DNA of 64,000 bases from Leifsonia sp. 466MF (GTDB taxonomy: Bacteria; Actinomycetota; Actinomycetes; Actinomycetales; Microbacteriaceae), in contig NZ_LT629696.1 of the NCBI RefSeq assembly GCF_900100265.1, positions 372,001 through 436,000 on the forward strand, read 5' to 3'. The position numbers were made by a program, and so were the translations under genes. The notes beneath the pieces were generated by a model that was not told where the DNA came from, did no database searches, and worked only from the letters and a program-made list of their open reading frames with translations. Positions within the stretch are counted from its first letter, which is position 1. Each line of letters begins with the position of its first letter. Positions 15,306 through 23,704 of this stretch are shown piece after piece.

Positions 15306-16541
15306 TCAGAAGGCGAGGTAGGCGAAGCCGTTGACCTCGGCGGCGGCGAGCTCGGCCGCTCCCAGCAGCACCGCATCCTCTCGGTGGGTGGCCGGCTCGA
15401 TGCGCGGAACCCGGATGATGCGGCCGCGCAGCCGCTCCTGGATGCCCGGGATGACCGTGTCGGAGCTGCCGACGAAACTGCTCCCCACCACCACGAGCTC
15501 CGGGTCGAGCACGATCACGAGGGCCGCCACCGCGATGGCCACCATGTCGAGGATCTCGTCCGCGAGCTCCTGCGCGTCGGCGTTGCCGTCGCGGGCCAGC
15601 TCGAACACGTCCTCGGCCGTCAGCGACCCGCCGTCCGGGATGGGGATGCCGCGCTCGCGCGCCCGCTGGGTGAGCGCGAGCGATCCGATGCGATCCTCCA
15701 GGTCGCCGCGCGCGTCGTACGAACGCCCGAGCGAGGACCGTTCCATCAGCAGGTAGCCGATCTCGCCCGCCTCCGCGCGGGCGCCGCGGTGCAGTTCGCC
15801 GTTCGCCACGATCCCGGCGCCGAGGCCGTTCTCGAGGAACAGCGCGACCAGGCTCGAAAGGCCGCGACCCGCACCGGTGTGGAGTTCGCCGAAGGCCAGC
15901 GCGTTCGCATCGTTCTCCACCACGACCGGCAGGTTCGTCCTCTGTCGGAGGAGCGTGCCGAACGGAACGCCCGTCCAGCCGAACTCCGGCATCGTGCCGA
16001 CGACGCCATCCGGCTGTTGCACGACTCCCGGCACGGCGATCCCGACGGCGAGGCAGGGCGTGCCCATCGAGTCGGCCGTCGCGATCAGGTCGTCGAACAG
16101 CCGGAACACCTTGCGCAGCTGGCGCTCCTGGTCGGTCGCGCGTTCGGGCGATTCCGCGTCGGCCCCCGCCGGGTCGCCCGCCTGCCGCGCGCCGAGCGGA
16201 ACCGAGCGCCGGAACACGATCTTGCCGTCGAAGTCCACGAGGATGCCGGTCACCGTCTCGGCACGGAGCTGGATCGCGGCGACGAGCCGGGAACTGCCGG
16301 CGTACCGCAGGAGCACGGACGGCCGGCCGCCGGTCGACGGCTCCTGGCCGGCGGCGACGACGAGCCCGTCCTCGATGAGGGATGCCGTCAGCCGGTTGAT
16401 GGTCGCCGGGCTCAGGCCCGTCTTGGCGCCGAGCTGCTGCCGGGACAGCGCGCCGGATTCGCGGAGGGCCTCGATGATGGCCGTCTGGTTGACGCGGGCC
16501 AGCGTGCTGGTGGTCGCTGTCGCGCGCGTCCGTTTGGCCAC
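15306..16541 (-). CDS. ROK-family transcriptional regulator
   Basis: The 411-residue protein has an N-terminal winged helix (~17-75; QQLGAKTGLSPATINRLTASLIEDGLV). The ROK domain follows, with VVENDANALAFGE and the GLGAGIVANGELHRGARAEAGEIGYLL segment, whose EIGY matches the ROK glycine-rich pattern. The usual zinc-binding CxCGxxGCxE is absent, replaced around EIGYLLMERSSLGRSYDARG. The GTG start at 16541 is preceded by GAGGAGG. It probably represses the adjacent importer operon in response to a sugar or sugar phosphate and may autoregulate. Confidence 0.88.
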   Translation of the reverse strand: MAKRTRATATTSTLARVNQTAIIEALRESGALSRQQLGAKTGLSPATINRLTASLIEDGLVVAAGQEPSTGGRPSVLLRYAGSSRLVAAIQLRAETVTGILVDFDGKIVFRRSVPLGARQAGDPAGADAESPERATDQERQLRKVFRLFDDLIATADSMGTPCLAVGIAVPGVVQQPDGVVGTMPEFGWTGVPFGTLLRQRTNLPVVVENDANALAFGELHTGAGRGLSSLVALFLENGLGAGIVANGELHRGARAEAGEIGYLLMERSSLGRSYDARGDLEDRIGSLALTQRARERGIPIPDGGSLTAEDVFELARDGNADAQELADEILDMVAIAVAALVIVLDPELVVVGSSFVGSSDTVIPGIQERLRGRIIRVPRIEPATHREDAVLLGAAELAAAEVNGFAYLAF

Positions 16542-16596
16542 CGGCGCCTCCTCATCCCCAGTCCGAGTCGCGGCCGCCCAGCGCAGCCAGAGCAAA

Positions 16597-16612
16597 CTTT
16601 ACTATCGCAGTG
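16597..16612. promoter_or_regulatory. ROK operator candidate upstream of its own gene
   Basis: CTTTACTATCGCAGTG lies 55 bp upstream of the ROK start and shares 14 of 16 bases with the site before the kinase operon (15130-15145). The same element in both promoters suggests co-regulation or autoregulation. Confidence 0.5.
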
Positions 16613-16661
16613 GATGGAGCTGGCTAGCGCGATGACCGCATCGGGCGCGTCCCGCTCGCGG

Positions 16662-17165
16662 TCAGCATCCGACGTGGCCGCGGAGCGAAATGCCGCCGCC
16701 CATCAGGCCCGCGTCCTGGAGTGCTTTCGAGATATGGTCCGACAGCACGCCCGAGAGCATCTCGGCTTCGCTCTCGCCGCGGTCCTTCTCGACCTGACGC
16801 TCCTCGGCTCCCAGCTCGTCCAGCGAGACGGGCTCTGCCTCCCAGTTCGTGGAGAGCAGGAGTTTCCGGGCCGCCGCGATGCGCTCGTCCGTCTGAGCGT
16901 CCGCGGTCGCCTCGTCGCGCTCGACCGCGACCTGCACGCAGCCGGGCGCGGTGCTGCCGTCGCTGAGCAGGAACGTGCGGTGCACGTCGAGGTCGTACGT
17001 AACCGCCGGTGCGCTTCGGGTCGGGCTCGGCGTCGGTGGAGCGATCGAGGTGGCAGCGACGGACCGCTGGTCGAGATCGGCGCATCCGGCGAGCGCTGTC
17101 GCGATCCCGAGTGCGGTTGCGATCGTCACGGCTATCGCCGCACATCCCCGCTGTCGTCGGTACAT
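16662..17165 (-). CDS. Hypothetical lipoprotein
   Basis: The 167-residue protein starts MYRRQRGCAAIAVTIATALG and has lipobox ATALAGC (lipid Cys about residue 29). A Pro/Ser/Thr-rich linker follows (SIAPPTPSPTRSAP). The mature domain has VTYDLDVHRTFLLSDGS and a predicted helical Glu-rich region (LGAEERQVEKDRGESEAEM). Two further cysteines (PGCVQVAV and the C-terminal GHVGC) could form a disulfide outside the cell. The upstream in-frame extension was rejected because the signal peptide begins at 17165. The family is not recognised, and no neighbour suggests a function. Confidence 0.7.
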   Translation of the reverse strand: MYRRQRGCAAIAVTIATALGIATALAGCADLDQRSVAATSIAPPTPSPTRSAPAVTYDLDVHRTFLLSDGSTAPGCVQVAVERDEATADAQTDERIAAARKLLLSTNWEAEPVSLDELGAEERQVEKDRGESEAEMLSGVLSDHISKALQDAGLMGGGISLRGHVGC

Positions 17166-17238
17166 CCGTCTCCCCCTTCGGGCCCGTCGGGCCGTTCCCC
17201 GCGGGTCAGCATAGCGCTGGGCCGCTCGCTCTTCGGCC

Positions 17239-17853
17239 TCAGGCGTCGGCGCCGAATCCGCGCGCGAGGACATCGAACAGCGCGCCTACCCGCGCCTGCT
17301 GGGCCGCGGCGACGTCGTCGGCCGGTTCGCCCGCGATCAGCCGCCGAGCCGCATCCACGAGGAGCGCCGCATAGCCTCCGACGAACATCGCGGCGAACAG
17401 GGCTGCGTCGCCGTCGAAAGCGGGATCCGCCTCGAGTTCGGTTGCGAGCCCCTGCTGCAATTCGTCGGCGAGCTCGCGGGCGCGAGCGACCAGGGCGGGG
17501 GAGCCGCCGACGGTGCGGAAGAACGGAACGGAGCGGGCGTCGAGGCCGGAGAGGGGATGACGCTCGTCGAGCAGCCGCAGTGTCGCCTCCCTCAACGAGG
17601 CCAGCACGCCGGTGCCGTCCGCGCGGTCCCGGACCGCGATGCGCAGGAGGTCTTCGGCGTCGGCCGAGCGGTCGAGGTAGAGGTCCTCCTTGCGGGGGAA
17701 GTGCTTGAACACGGTCACGCTGGACACGCCGGCCTCGCGGGCGACGTCGGCCACGGTCACGGCGTCGAAGCCGCGTTCGGCGAAGAGCCCGGAGGCGATT
17801 CCGGCGATGCGGGCACGCGTCTGCGGGCCGCCGCGTTCGCTGGTTCTGGGCAT
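17239..17853 (-). CDS. TetR-family regulator, divergent from MFS exporter
   Basis: The 204-residue protein has an N-terminal TetR helix-turn-helix (about 10-57; IASGLFAERGFDAVTVADVAREAGV then TVFKHFPRKEDL). An all-helical ligand-binding half follows. It is divergently transcribed from the MFS transporter at 17915 across a 61-bp gap filled with nested palindromes. This is the classic layout of a local repressor of an efflux pump that is released by the pump substrate. Ligand unknown. Confidence 0.9.
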   Translation of the reverse strand: MPRTSERGGPQTRARIAGIASGLFAERGFDAVTVADVAREAGVSSVTVFKHFPRKEDLYLDRSADAEDLLRIAVRDRADGTGVLASLREATLRLLDERHPLSGLDARSVPFFRTVGGSPALVARARELADELQQGLATELEADPAFDGDAALFAAMFVGGYAALLVDAARRLIAGEPADDVAAAQQARVGALFDVLARGFGADA

Positions 17854-17872
17854 GCGGGCGTCGTCCTTCCAC

Positions 17873-17914
17873 GGTTATCTTGTGTCACTAAGTTTAGTCG
17901 CATAACCTAGTGAC
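17873..17914. promoter_or_regulatory. Nested operator palindromes of the TetR/MFS pair
   Basis: Three inverted repeats share this gap: ACTAAGTTTAGT (17887-17898), GTCACTA/TAGTGAC (17884-17890 and 17908-17914) and GGTTAT/ATAACC (17873-17878 and 17902-17907). TAACCT at 17903-17908 looks like a -10 box 6 nt before the MFS ATG, so that gene may be leaderless and the repressor would cover its promoter. Confidence 0.65.
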
Positions 17915-19405
17915 ATGTCCTCTGAGCAGACCGCTCCCATTGTCCCCGAGCCGCCCGTCCGTCTCGGCCGCCACGCTCCGCGCTCCCTCCGCGATGCGTG
18001 GATGGCTCTCACCGGCCTCTCCGCCGTGTTCCTCTTCGAGATGCTCGACAACTCGATCCTCAACGTCGCGCTGCCCACCATCGGCCGCGATCTCAACGCC
18101 TCGACCGCCGGCCTCCAGTGGGTGACAGGCGCGTACGCGGTCGTGTTCGGCGGCTCCATGCTCGCCTTCGGCGCCATCGCCGACCGGTACGGCCGCCGTC
18201 GGGTCATGCTCATCGGCCTCGTCCTGCTCGGCCTCGCCAGTCTCGCGACCGCGTTCGTCTCGACGACGGAAGAGCTGATCGCCGTGCGCGTCGGCATGGG
18301 AATCGCCGCCGCGATGACGACACCCGGCTCGATGGCGCTCGCGTTCCGGCTGTTCGCGGCGGACGACCTGCGCGTCAAGGCGATGACCGTCATCTCGACG
18401 GTCGGGCTCGTCGGACTCGCGATCGGACCGACGGCCGGCGGCTTCGTGCTCGCCATCGCCCCCTGGCAGGTGCTCCTGCTGGTGAACGTCCCCATCGCGG
18501 CGCTGGCGATCGTGGGCGTACGGCTCGGCATCCCCGCCGACGACCCCGCTGGGCTGCATCGGGACCCCATCGACCTGGTGGGTGCGGCGCTGGGCACCGC
18601 CGCCATCGTGCTCGCGCTGATCGCCCCGACGCTGTTCGTGGATCAGGGAATCGAGGCCTGGATGCCCTGGCTGGTGACGGCCGCGGCCGTCGCCGCAGGG
18701 GTCTTCTTCGTCGTGCGGCAGCGGACCGCCCGCCATCCGCTCCTCGAGCTGCCGCTGATCGCGCATCCCCTCGTCTCCAGCGGTCTGGCGTTCAAGGCCG
18801 CTGCCGCGATCGCCACGGCGGGGCTGGGATACCTCGTCACGCTGCAGCTGCAGCTCGACTGGGGGTGGCCTCCCGCGCTCGCGGCGCTCGGGATGCTGCC
18901 GCAGGTCGTCGTCCTGCTCGCGGGAGGGGTGGTCATCACCCCGTTCGTACGCCGGGTGGGGATGGAGCGGGCGGCCTGGATGAGCGCGAGCGCCGTCGTC
19001 GCGGGCCTCGCCGTGTACGCCGTTCTCGGCCGCCTCGGATACGGCTGGATCGCCGTGGCCCTCGTGCTGGTCGCGGCGGGCATCCGGGTCGTCGGCGTGG
19101 TCGCAGGCACCAACGTCCTCCGCGGCCTCCCCGAGAGCCGGACCACCATCGGCGCGGCACTCACCGACACCGCGTCCGAAGTCGCCTCGGGTGTGGGGCT
19201 CGCCGTCGCGGGGACGGTGCTCGCGGGACTCTTCGCGGGAAGCATCGCGACGGCGGGATGGACGGCGCAGCAGACGGCGGAGTTCCGCGAGGCCGTCACG
19301 GTCGCGGGGCTGGCGCTCACGGTGGTGGCGGGTGCGCTCGTGCTCTGGGGCTTCTTGCGCGCACGGGGCGGCGCCGAAGCGCCCGAGGCGCCCACCGCAT
19401 CCTGA
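17915..19405 (+). CDS. MFS drug exporter, DHA2 (14-TM) type
   Basis: The 496-residue protein has about 14 membrane helices. It carries the DHA2 motif LDNSILNVALPTIGRDL in TM1, motif A GAIADRYGRRRVMLIG in loop 2-3 and the antiporter motif region GLAIGPTAGGFVLA. Such proteins export drugs, dyes or antibiotics by proton antiport. The local TetR gene suggests substrate-induced expression. No ribosome-binding site precedes the ATG, which fits a leaderless transcript. Confidence 0.92.
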   Translation: MSSEQTAPIVPEPPVRLGRHAPRSLRDAWMALTGLSAVFLFEMLDNSILNVALPTIGRDLNASTAGLQWVTGAYAVVFGGSMLAFGAIADRYGRRRVMLIGLVLLGLASLATAFVSTTEELIAVRVGMGIAAAMTTPGSMALAFRLFAADDLRVKAMTVISTVGLVGLAIGPTAGGFVLAIAPWQVLLLVNVPIAALAIVGVRLGIPADDPAGLHRDPIDLVGAALGTAAIVLALIAPTLFVDQGIEAWMPWLVTAAAVAAGVFFVVRQRTARHPLLELPLIAHPLVSSGLAFKAAAAIATAGLGYLVTLQLQLDWGWPPALAALGMLPQVVVLLAGGVVITPFVRRVGMERAAWMSASAVVAGLAVYAVLGRLGYGWIAVALVLVAAGIRVVGVVAGTNVLRGLPESRTTIGAALTDTASEVASGVGLAVAGTVLAGLFAGSIATAGWTAQQTAEFREAVTVAGLALTVVAGALVLWGFLRARGGAEAPEAPTAS

Positions 19406-19426
19406 CCACCGCCGCGGTGCCGCGCT

Positions 19427-19462
19427 GCGCCCCGCGAATACGGGCCACTCGTATTGGGGCGC
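19427..19462 (+). terminator. Hairpin after MFS gene
   Basis: GCGCCCC (19427-19433) pairs with 19456-19462 and AATAC (19437-19441) with GTATT (19451-19455). A 3-nt bulge and 9-nt loop complete the structure. It starts 21 bp after the MFS stop. Confidence 0.5.
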
Positions 19463-19487
19463 GCAACACGGCGGAGGGAGGTCTACC

Positions 19488-19919
19488 GTGGGCGGCATGT
19501 TCCGGTTCCCTCGTGAAGCGACGCGCCGGCGGCGGCCAGACCCCGCCGTCGGCTCGTTGCTCGCGGGCGCGATGGCGGGCGGCATCCGTGACATCTACGG
19601 CCACACCGTCACGTACGTCCCGGAGGACCTGGTCTACGTGGAGCGGCTGTTCACCGACCTGCGCACCGACGACGGCTTCGTCGGCGACGAGTTCACCCTG
19701 CAGAGCCTGGGCTGCCTGATCGGCGAGATCCTGGTGCGGACCGACGGCGGCCGATGGAGCAGCGCTGCGCCGCGGCGCGGAGTGCCGGAGGACGCCGGGC
19801 TTGCAGTGGTGCTCCCGAACGGGCGAACGGTGAACCCCATCCGCGCCGCCTACGACCGCGCCGACCACGGATCCGACTCGTCCGTCATCCGCTTCCGTCA
19901 GGTCGCCCTCGCCTCCTGA
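19488..19919 (+). CDS. Hypothetical protein, soluble alpha/beta
   Basis: The 143-residue protein has a GTG start with GGAGGGAGG 6 nt upstream. It begins MGGMFRFPREATRRRR and contains TVTYVPEDLVYVERLFTDLR and SLGCLIGEILVRTDGGRW. The latter recalls DUF3806-like or immunity-type domains, where LGxxxGExLxxxxGxxW is seen, but I cannot confirm that. There is no signal or membrane segment. It stands between the MFS gene and a small lipoprotein on the same strand. Confidence 0.6.
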   Translation: MGGMFRFPREATRRRRPDPAVGSLLAGAMAGGIRDIYGHTVTYVPEDLVYVERLFTDLRTDDGFVGDEFTLQSLGCLIGEILVRTDGGRWSSAAPRRGVPEDAGLAVVLPNGRTVNPIRAAYDRADHGSDSSVIRFRQVALAS

Positions 19920-19973
19920 CGTCCGGGCGATACTGCCTAGCCGACCCGCACCGGCCGCGCTCATACTGGCGCC

Positions 19974-20363
19974 GTGAATCCAGCGCACCGACTTCGCCCC
20001 GCCACCGGACGTGCCATCGCGGGCGCCTCGGCGCTCCTGCTGGCGCTCGCCGCTCTGGCCGGCTGCGCCCCGTCGAGCGCCTCCGACTACACCGGAACCT
20101 GGACCTCCGATCATCCGGCCGGCACCAGTCTCGACCTGAAGGACGGCGGCCAGCTCAGCGGCAACGACGGCTGCAACTCGCTGACCGGCACCTGGACCGA
20201 ATCGAAGGGATCGATCACCTTCGGCGCGCTGGCCGCGACGAAGATGGCGTGCGCCGACGTGGATCCGTGGTTGTCGAAGGCTGCGAGCGCGCGCTCCGAC
20301 GGCGACACCCTGAACGTCTACGACGAGGCCGGGACGCAGATCGGCGTGCTCGACCGCAAGTGA
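19974..20363 (+). CDS. META-domain lipoprotein (HslJ-like)
   Basis: The 129-residue protein has signal peptide and lipobox LAALAGC (lipid Cys31). A single META domain follows (YTGTWTSD, LSGNDGCNSLTGTW, ATKMACADVD). The GNDGCN and KMAC pair are the hallmark segments of META/HslJ proteins, associated with stress or heat-shock resistance at the cell surface, mechanism unknown. The start is GTG 19974. It is shorter than many HslJ proteins but the domain is complete. It has no ribosome-binding site and may be leaderless. Confidence 0.82.
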   Translation: MNPAHRLRPATGRAIAGASALLLALAALAGCAPSSASDYTGTWTSDHPAGTSLDLKDGGQLSGNDGCNSLTGTWTESKGSITFGALAATKMACADVDPWLSKAASARSDGDTLNVYDEAGTQIGVLDRK

Positions 20364-20373
20364 TCCGCCGGGG

Positions 20374-20697
20374 TCATCCCTCGACGTGGATGCGCAGCCG
20401 CTCCAGCGCCGCATCCCACCGCGCCGATGCCTGCTGCAGCAACTCGCCGGCCGACGCGAGCGCGACCGGGTCGACCCGCCAGAGCCGTTCCCGTCCGCGG
20501 CGCTCGCTGTGCACCAGGCCTGCAGCGTCCAGCACCGCGAGGTGCTTCTCGACCGCCTGCCGTGTCACCGGGCGTTCGGCCGCGAGCCGCGCCGCCGTCC
20601 TCGGGCCCGTCTCGCCGAGGGTGAGCACCAGCCCCAGCCGGGTGGGGTCGCCGAGCGCGGCGAACACCGGCGCGGCGGCGTCGAGCGTCGCGATCAC
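20374..20697 (-). CDS. ArsR-family regulator
   Basis: The 107-residue winged-helix protein has AALGDPTRLGLVLTLGETGPRTAARLAAE, the recognition region VTRQAVEKHLAVLDAAGLV and the wing ERRGRERLWRVDP. The GTG start overlaps the stop of the AHSA1 gene (GTGA). No metal-binding cysteines are present, so it belongs to the non-metal ArsR group that is often paired with SRPBCC proteins. It probably controls this two-gene unit. Confidence 0.88.
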   Translation of the reverse strand: MIATLDAAAPVFAALGDPTRLGLVLTLGETGPRTAARLAAERPVTRQAVEKHLAVLDAAGLVHSERRGRERLWRVDPVALASAGELLQQASARWDAALERLRIHVEG

Positions 20698-21152
20698 GGG
20701 CGTTCCAGATACGTACTGAGCAGCCGGGTCTGCGCCTCCCAGCCGCCGTCGTTGCTCTCGCGCGTCTGATCGCGGACGTCCTCGGGCAGTGCCCCGAATC
20801 CGTCCTCCGTGATGGTGACGCGGACGCCGTCGCCCTCGGTCGCCAGGCGGAACTCGACGGTCGTCAGCACGTCGGAGCCCGGCGCCGGCCGCCAGCGGAA
20901 GGCGAACCGCGTCTGCGGCTCGATGGCGATGACCTCGGCCGTGATCGGGGATCCGCGGTGCGGCTCCTGTGCGGCGGCGACCTCGGCGTCGACTGTCGGC
21001 GGGACGATCCGTCCGGTCGTCGTCCGGCCGACCTCGAACGGCCCGTCGAACTCCGCGCCGAACCACGCCCCGAACTCCCTGGAGTCGACGATGGCCGCCC
21101 ACACGCGCTCCTGCGTCGCCCGCACCACGATGCTGCGCTCCACATCCACCAT
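20694..21152 (-). CDS. SRPBCC/AHSA1-family protein
   Basis: The 152-residue protein shows the START-like pattern of AHSA1 proteins: VERSIVVRATQERVWAAIVDSREFGAWFG at the N-terminus and VTITEDGFGALPED later. This fold binds small hydrophobic ligands. The start at 21152 has AGGAGG 9 nt upstream. It is coupled to the ArsR gene, a common pairing in actinobacteria that suggests the ArsR protein regulates it or the two sense a common ligand. The substrate is unknown. Confidence 0.85.
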   Translation of the reverse strand: MVDVERSIVVRATQERVWAAIVDSREFGAWFGAEFDGPFEVGRTTTGRIVPPTVDAEVAAAQEPHRGSPITAEVIAIEPQTRFAFRWRPAPGSDVLTTVEFRLATEGDGVRVTITEDGFGALPEDVRDQTRESNDGGWEAQTRLLSTYLERP

Positions 21153-21203
21153 AATAAGCAACCTCCTGGTTGCCTTTCTACCACACCACCCCGCGCGCAC
21201 ACA

Positions 21204-21281
21204 CCCCCACCGTCGAGTCCGCAAACTTTGCACGCTCGCCCGGCGCGGCGCGTGCAAAGTTTGCGGACTCGACGGTGGGGG
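21204..21281. repeat. Perfect 31-bp inverted repeat
   Basis: The arms at 21204-21234 and 21251-21281 are exact reverse complements with a 16-nt loop. It sits between divergent genes (starts 21152 and 21341), so it is not an ordinary terminator. It could be an intergenic palindromic repeat, a MITE remnant or a regulatory hairpin. Part of the arm (GTCGAGTCCGCAAACTTTGC) could be searched elsewhere in the genome. Confidence 0.85.
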
Positions 21282-21340
21282 GAGGGGGGTGGGCGGCGGA
21301 GCGAGGTGCCGAGTAGGGTGTGGCCGAGGGAGGAGACCGC

Positions 21341-23617
21341 GTGCGGGTGACGTCCTGGCTCCGACACCACGATCCGGGCTTCAGCGCGCTGCGTCGCGCG
21401 GCGCGCGCGGCCATCGCGGTGCCCCTGCTGTTCCTGCTCGGCAGCCGGGTCATCGGCAACCCCGAGGTCGCGCTGTTCGGCGCGTTCGGCGCGTTCGCCA
21501 TGCTGCTCTTCGTCGACTTCGGCGGCCCGCTGCGCGAGCGGGTGCAGGCGCACGCAGCGCTCGCCGTCACGGGAGCGGTGCTCGTCTGCCTGGGAACGCT
21601 CGCCTCCTCGCCGATCTGGCTGTCCGCGCTCGCGATGGCCGTGGTCGCCCTCGTCGTGCTGTTCGCCGGTTCGGTGAGCTCCGTCATCGCGTCGGCCGGC
21701 ACCTCCCTTCTCCTCTCCTTCGTGCTGCCCGTCACCCTGCCGGGGACGGTGGCCGACATCGGCCCGCGGCTGCTCGGCTGGGCCATCGCCGCGGCCGTCG
21801 GCCTCGTCGCGATCACCCTTCTCTGGCCGGCGCCCGCACGCGAGCCGCTGCGCCTCCCCGCCGTCGAGGCGTCCCGCGCGCTCGCCGCCCGCATCCGGGC
21901 CGAACTCCCCGCGATGGGGGATGCCGCCGAGATCTCCTCCCTGCGCGAGCGGACCGCTGCGGCGGGAGAGGCCGCGGTCAGCACACTGCAGAGCGTCTTC
22001 CTGGCCACCCCGTACCGCCCGACCGGGCTGAGCGCGCCGGCGCGGACCGTCGTCCGGCTGGTCGACGAGCTGAACTGGCTGAATGCGGTGATCGGCCAGA
22101 TGGTCCGCCACCGTGCGGCGCCACGAGACGAGGTGGATGCTGTCGGCCCGCGCTCGGCGACGGCGGCGGCAGCGCGACTGGGGGCGGCCGCAGCCGACGT
22201 GCTCGAAGAGGGCGCCCTCGTCCTCGCCCAGCATGCCGCGGATCCCGCAGCACTGGAGTCGGCACTCGACCGTCTCGCGGTCGAGCGGGCGGCCGTGGAG
22301 CAGACGACGCTCGCCGTCTCGCCGGTGGGGCGGACCGCCGCCTCCGACGAGCAGGCCGAACGGTTCGTCGCCGCCCTCGACCCCGGGTTCCGCGCGCAGG
22401 AGCTCGCCTACGCCGTCGAGACCGTGGCGGGCAACATCGCCCTGACGGCACGGGCGGAGCGGCGCACCTGGTGGCAGCGGATGCTGGGTCGCCAGCCCGG
22501 TGATCTGAACGGTCCGCTGGCCGCCGCGACGGAGCGGGCGACCGGGTTCGTCGGCTGGAACTCGGTGTGGCTGCGCAACAGCATCCGCGGTGCGATCGGG
22601 CTCGGCCTGGCCGTGCTGCTCGCCAAAGCGACGGGCGTGCAGCACTCGTTCTGGGTGGTGCTCGGAACGATGTCCGTGCTGCGCTCCAGCGCCCTGAATA
22701 CCGGGCAGACCGCGCTGCGCGGCGTGCTCGGCACGGTCGTCGGCGTCATCATCGGTGCGGCCGCCCTCTTCGTCATCGGTGACAACCCCGTCGCGCTCTG
22801 GCTGGTGCTCCCCGTGGCCATCCTCGTCGCGGGCGTCGCGCCCGCGGCGATCTCGTTCGCCGCAGGTCAGGCCGCGTTCACGGTCGTCCTCGTCCTGCTG
22901 TTCAACGTCATCGCGCCGACGGGATGGACGGTCGGTCTCATCCGGATCGAGGACATCGCCCTCGGCTGTGCCGTCAGCCTCGTCGTCGGCGCACTGTTCT
23001 GGCCGCGCGGCGCCTCCGCGTCGCTGCGCACGGCCGTCGGGGATGCGTACCTGGCCGGCATCGACTACCTCCGTGCCGCCGTCGAGTTCGGGCTGGCGCG
23101 CTGCGACCCGGCGACACCGCGCGGCGCCGAGCCGCGCCAACAGTCCCTGCGCGCCGCTGCGGCATCCCGTCGGCTGGACGATGCCTTCCGCACCTACCTG
23201 ACGGAGCGCGGTGCCAAGCAGCGCCCGCTCGCGGAGGTGTCGGCGACCGTCACCGGCGTCGCCGGCATCCGGCTCGCCGCCGACGCGATCCTGGAATTGT
23301 GGCGCGGTCAGGCGTCCGACGTGGCGGCCGCTCCCAGCGCGGCCGCCGCACACACGACCCTCGACGGGCAGGTCGACCGCCTGGAGGAGTGGTACCGCGC
23401 CCTGGCCTCCGCCCTCACCGCCCGCGCTGATCTGCCGACGCCGGCGCCCCCGGATCCCGCCGCCGACCGCTCCCTCGCCTCCGCGGTGCTCGGCGAGCTC
23501 GACCATTCGACCGCCGGGGCCGCGACGGCCGTCCGCATCATCTGGACCGCCGACTACCTGGAGGTCGTCCGCCGGCTGGAGCGCGCGATCGTCGAGCCCG
23601 GCGCGCCGCCCGCGTAG
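21341..23617 (+). CDS. FUSC-family membrane protein
   Basis: The 758-residue protein has two clusters of membrane helices (about 20-170 and 410-560), each followed by a cytoplasmic helical region. This is the two-module plan of fusaric-acid-resistance/AaeB-like (FUSC) proteins, often thought to act in efflux of aromatic acids. GNPEVALFGAFGAFAMLLFVDFGGP in the first cluster and TGVQHSFWVVLGTMSVLRS in the second are typical. GTG 21341 was chosen because AGGAG lies 5 nt upstream; GTG 21320 and 21347 are alternatives. Substrate unknown. Confidence 0.85.
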   Translation: MRVTSWLRHHDPGFSALRRAARAAIAVPLLFLLGSRVIGNPEVALFGAFGAFAMLLFVDFGGPLRERVQAHAALAVTGAVLVCLGTLASSPIWLSALAMAVVALVVLFAGSVSSVIASAGTSLLLSFVLPVTLPGTVADIGPRLLGWAIAAAVGLVAITLLWPAPAREPLRLPAVEASRALAARIRAELPAMGDAAEISSLRERTAAAGEAAVSTLQSVFLATPYRPTGLSAPARTVVRLVDELNWLNAVIGQMVRHRAAPRDEVDAVGPRSATAAAARLGAAAADVLEEGALVLAQHAADPAALESALDRLAVERAAVEQTTLAVSPVGRTAASDEQAERFVAALDPGFRAQELAYAVETVAGNIALTARAERRTWWQRMLGRQPGDLNGPLAAATERATGFVGWNSVWLRNSIRGAIGLGLAVLLAKATGVQHSFWVVLGTMSVLRSSALNTGQTALRGVLGTVVGVIIGAAALFVIGDNPVALWLVLPVAILVAGVAPAAISFAAGQAAFTVVLVLLFNVIAPTGWTVGLIRIEDIALGCAVSLVVGALFWPRGASASLRTAVGDAYLAGIDYLRAAVEFGLARCDPATPRGAEPRQQSLRAAAASRRLDDAFRTYLTERGAKQRPLAEVSATVTGVAGIRLAADAILELWRGQASDVAAAPSAAAAHTTLDGQVDRLEEWYRALASALTARADLPTPAPPDPAADRSLASAVLGELDHSTAGAATAVRIIWTADYLEVVRRLERAIVEPGAPPA

Positions 23618-23704
23618 TCGCTGCGCACCAGCGGTCGCGTCTAGCCGCGGACCTGTGCGGCGGTGGATGATCTGCCCGACACCACCGCGACGAGGGGATG
23701 CAGC

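Noticed and set aside
21204..21281. Inverted repeat as a transcription terminator
   Set aside because: It lies between two divergent gene starts, where no transcript needs to end, and has no T-run.
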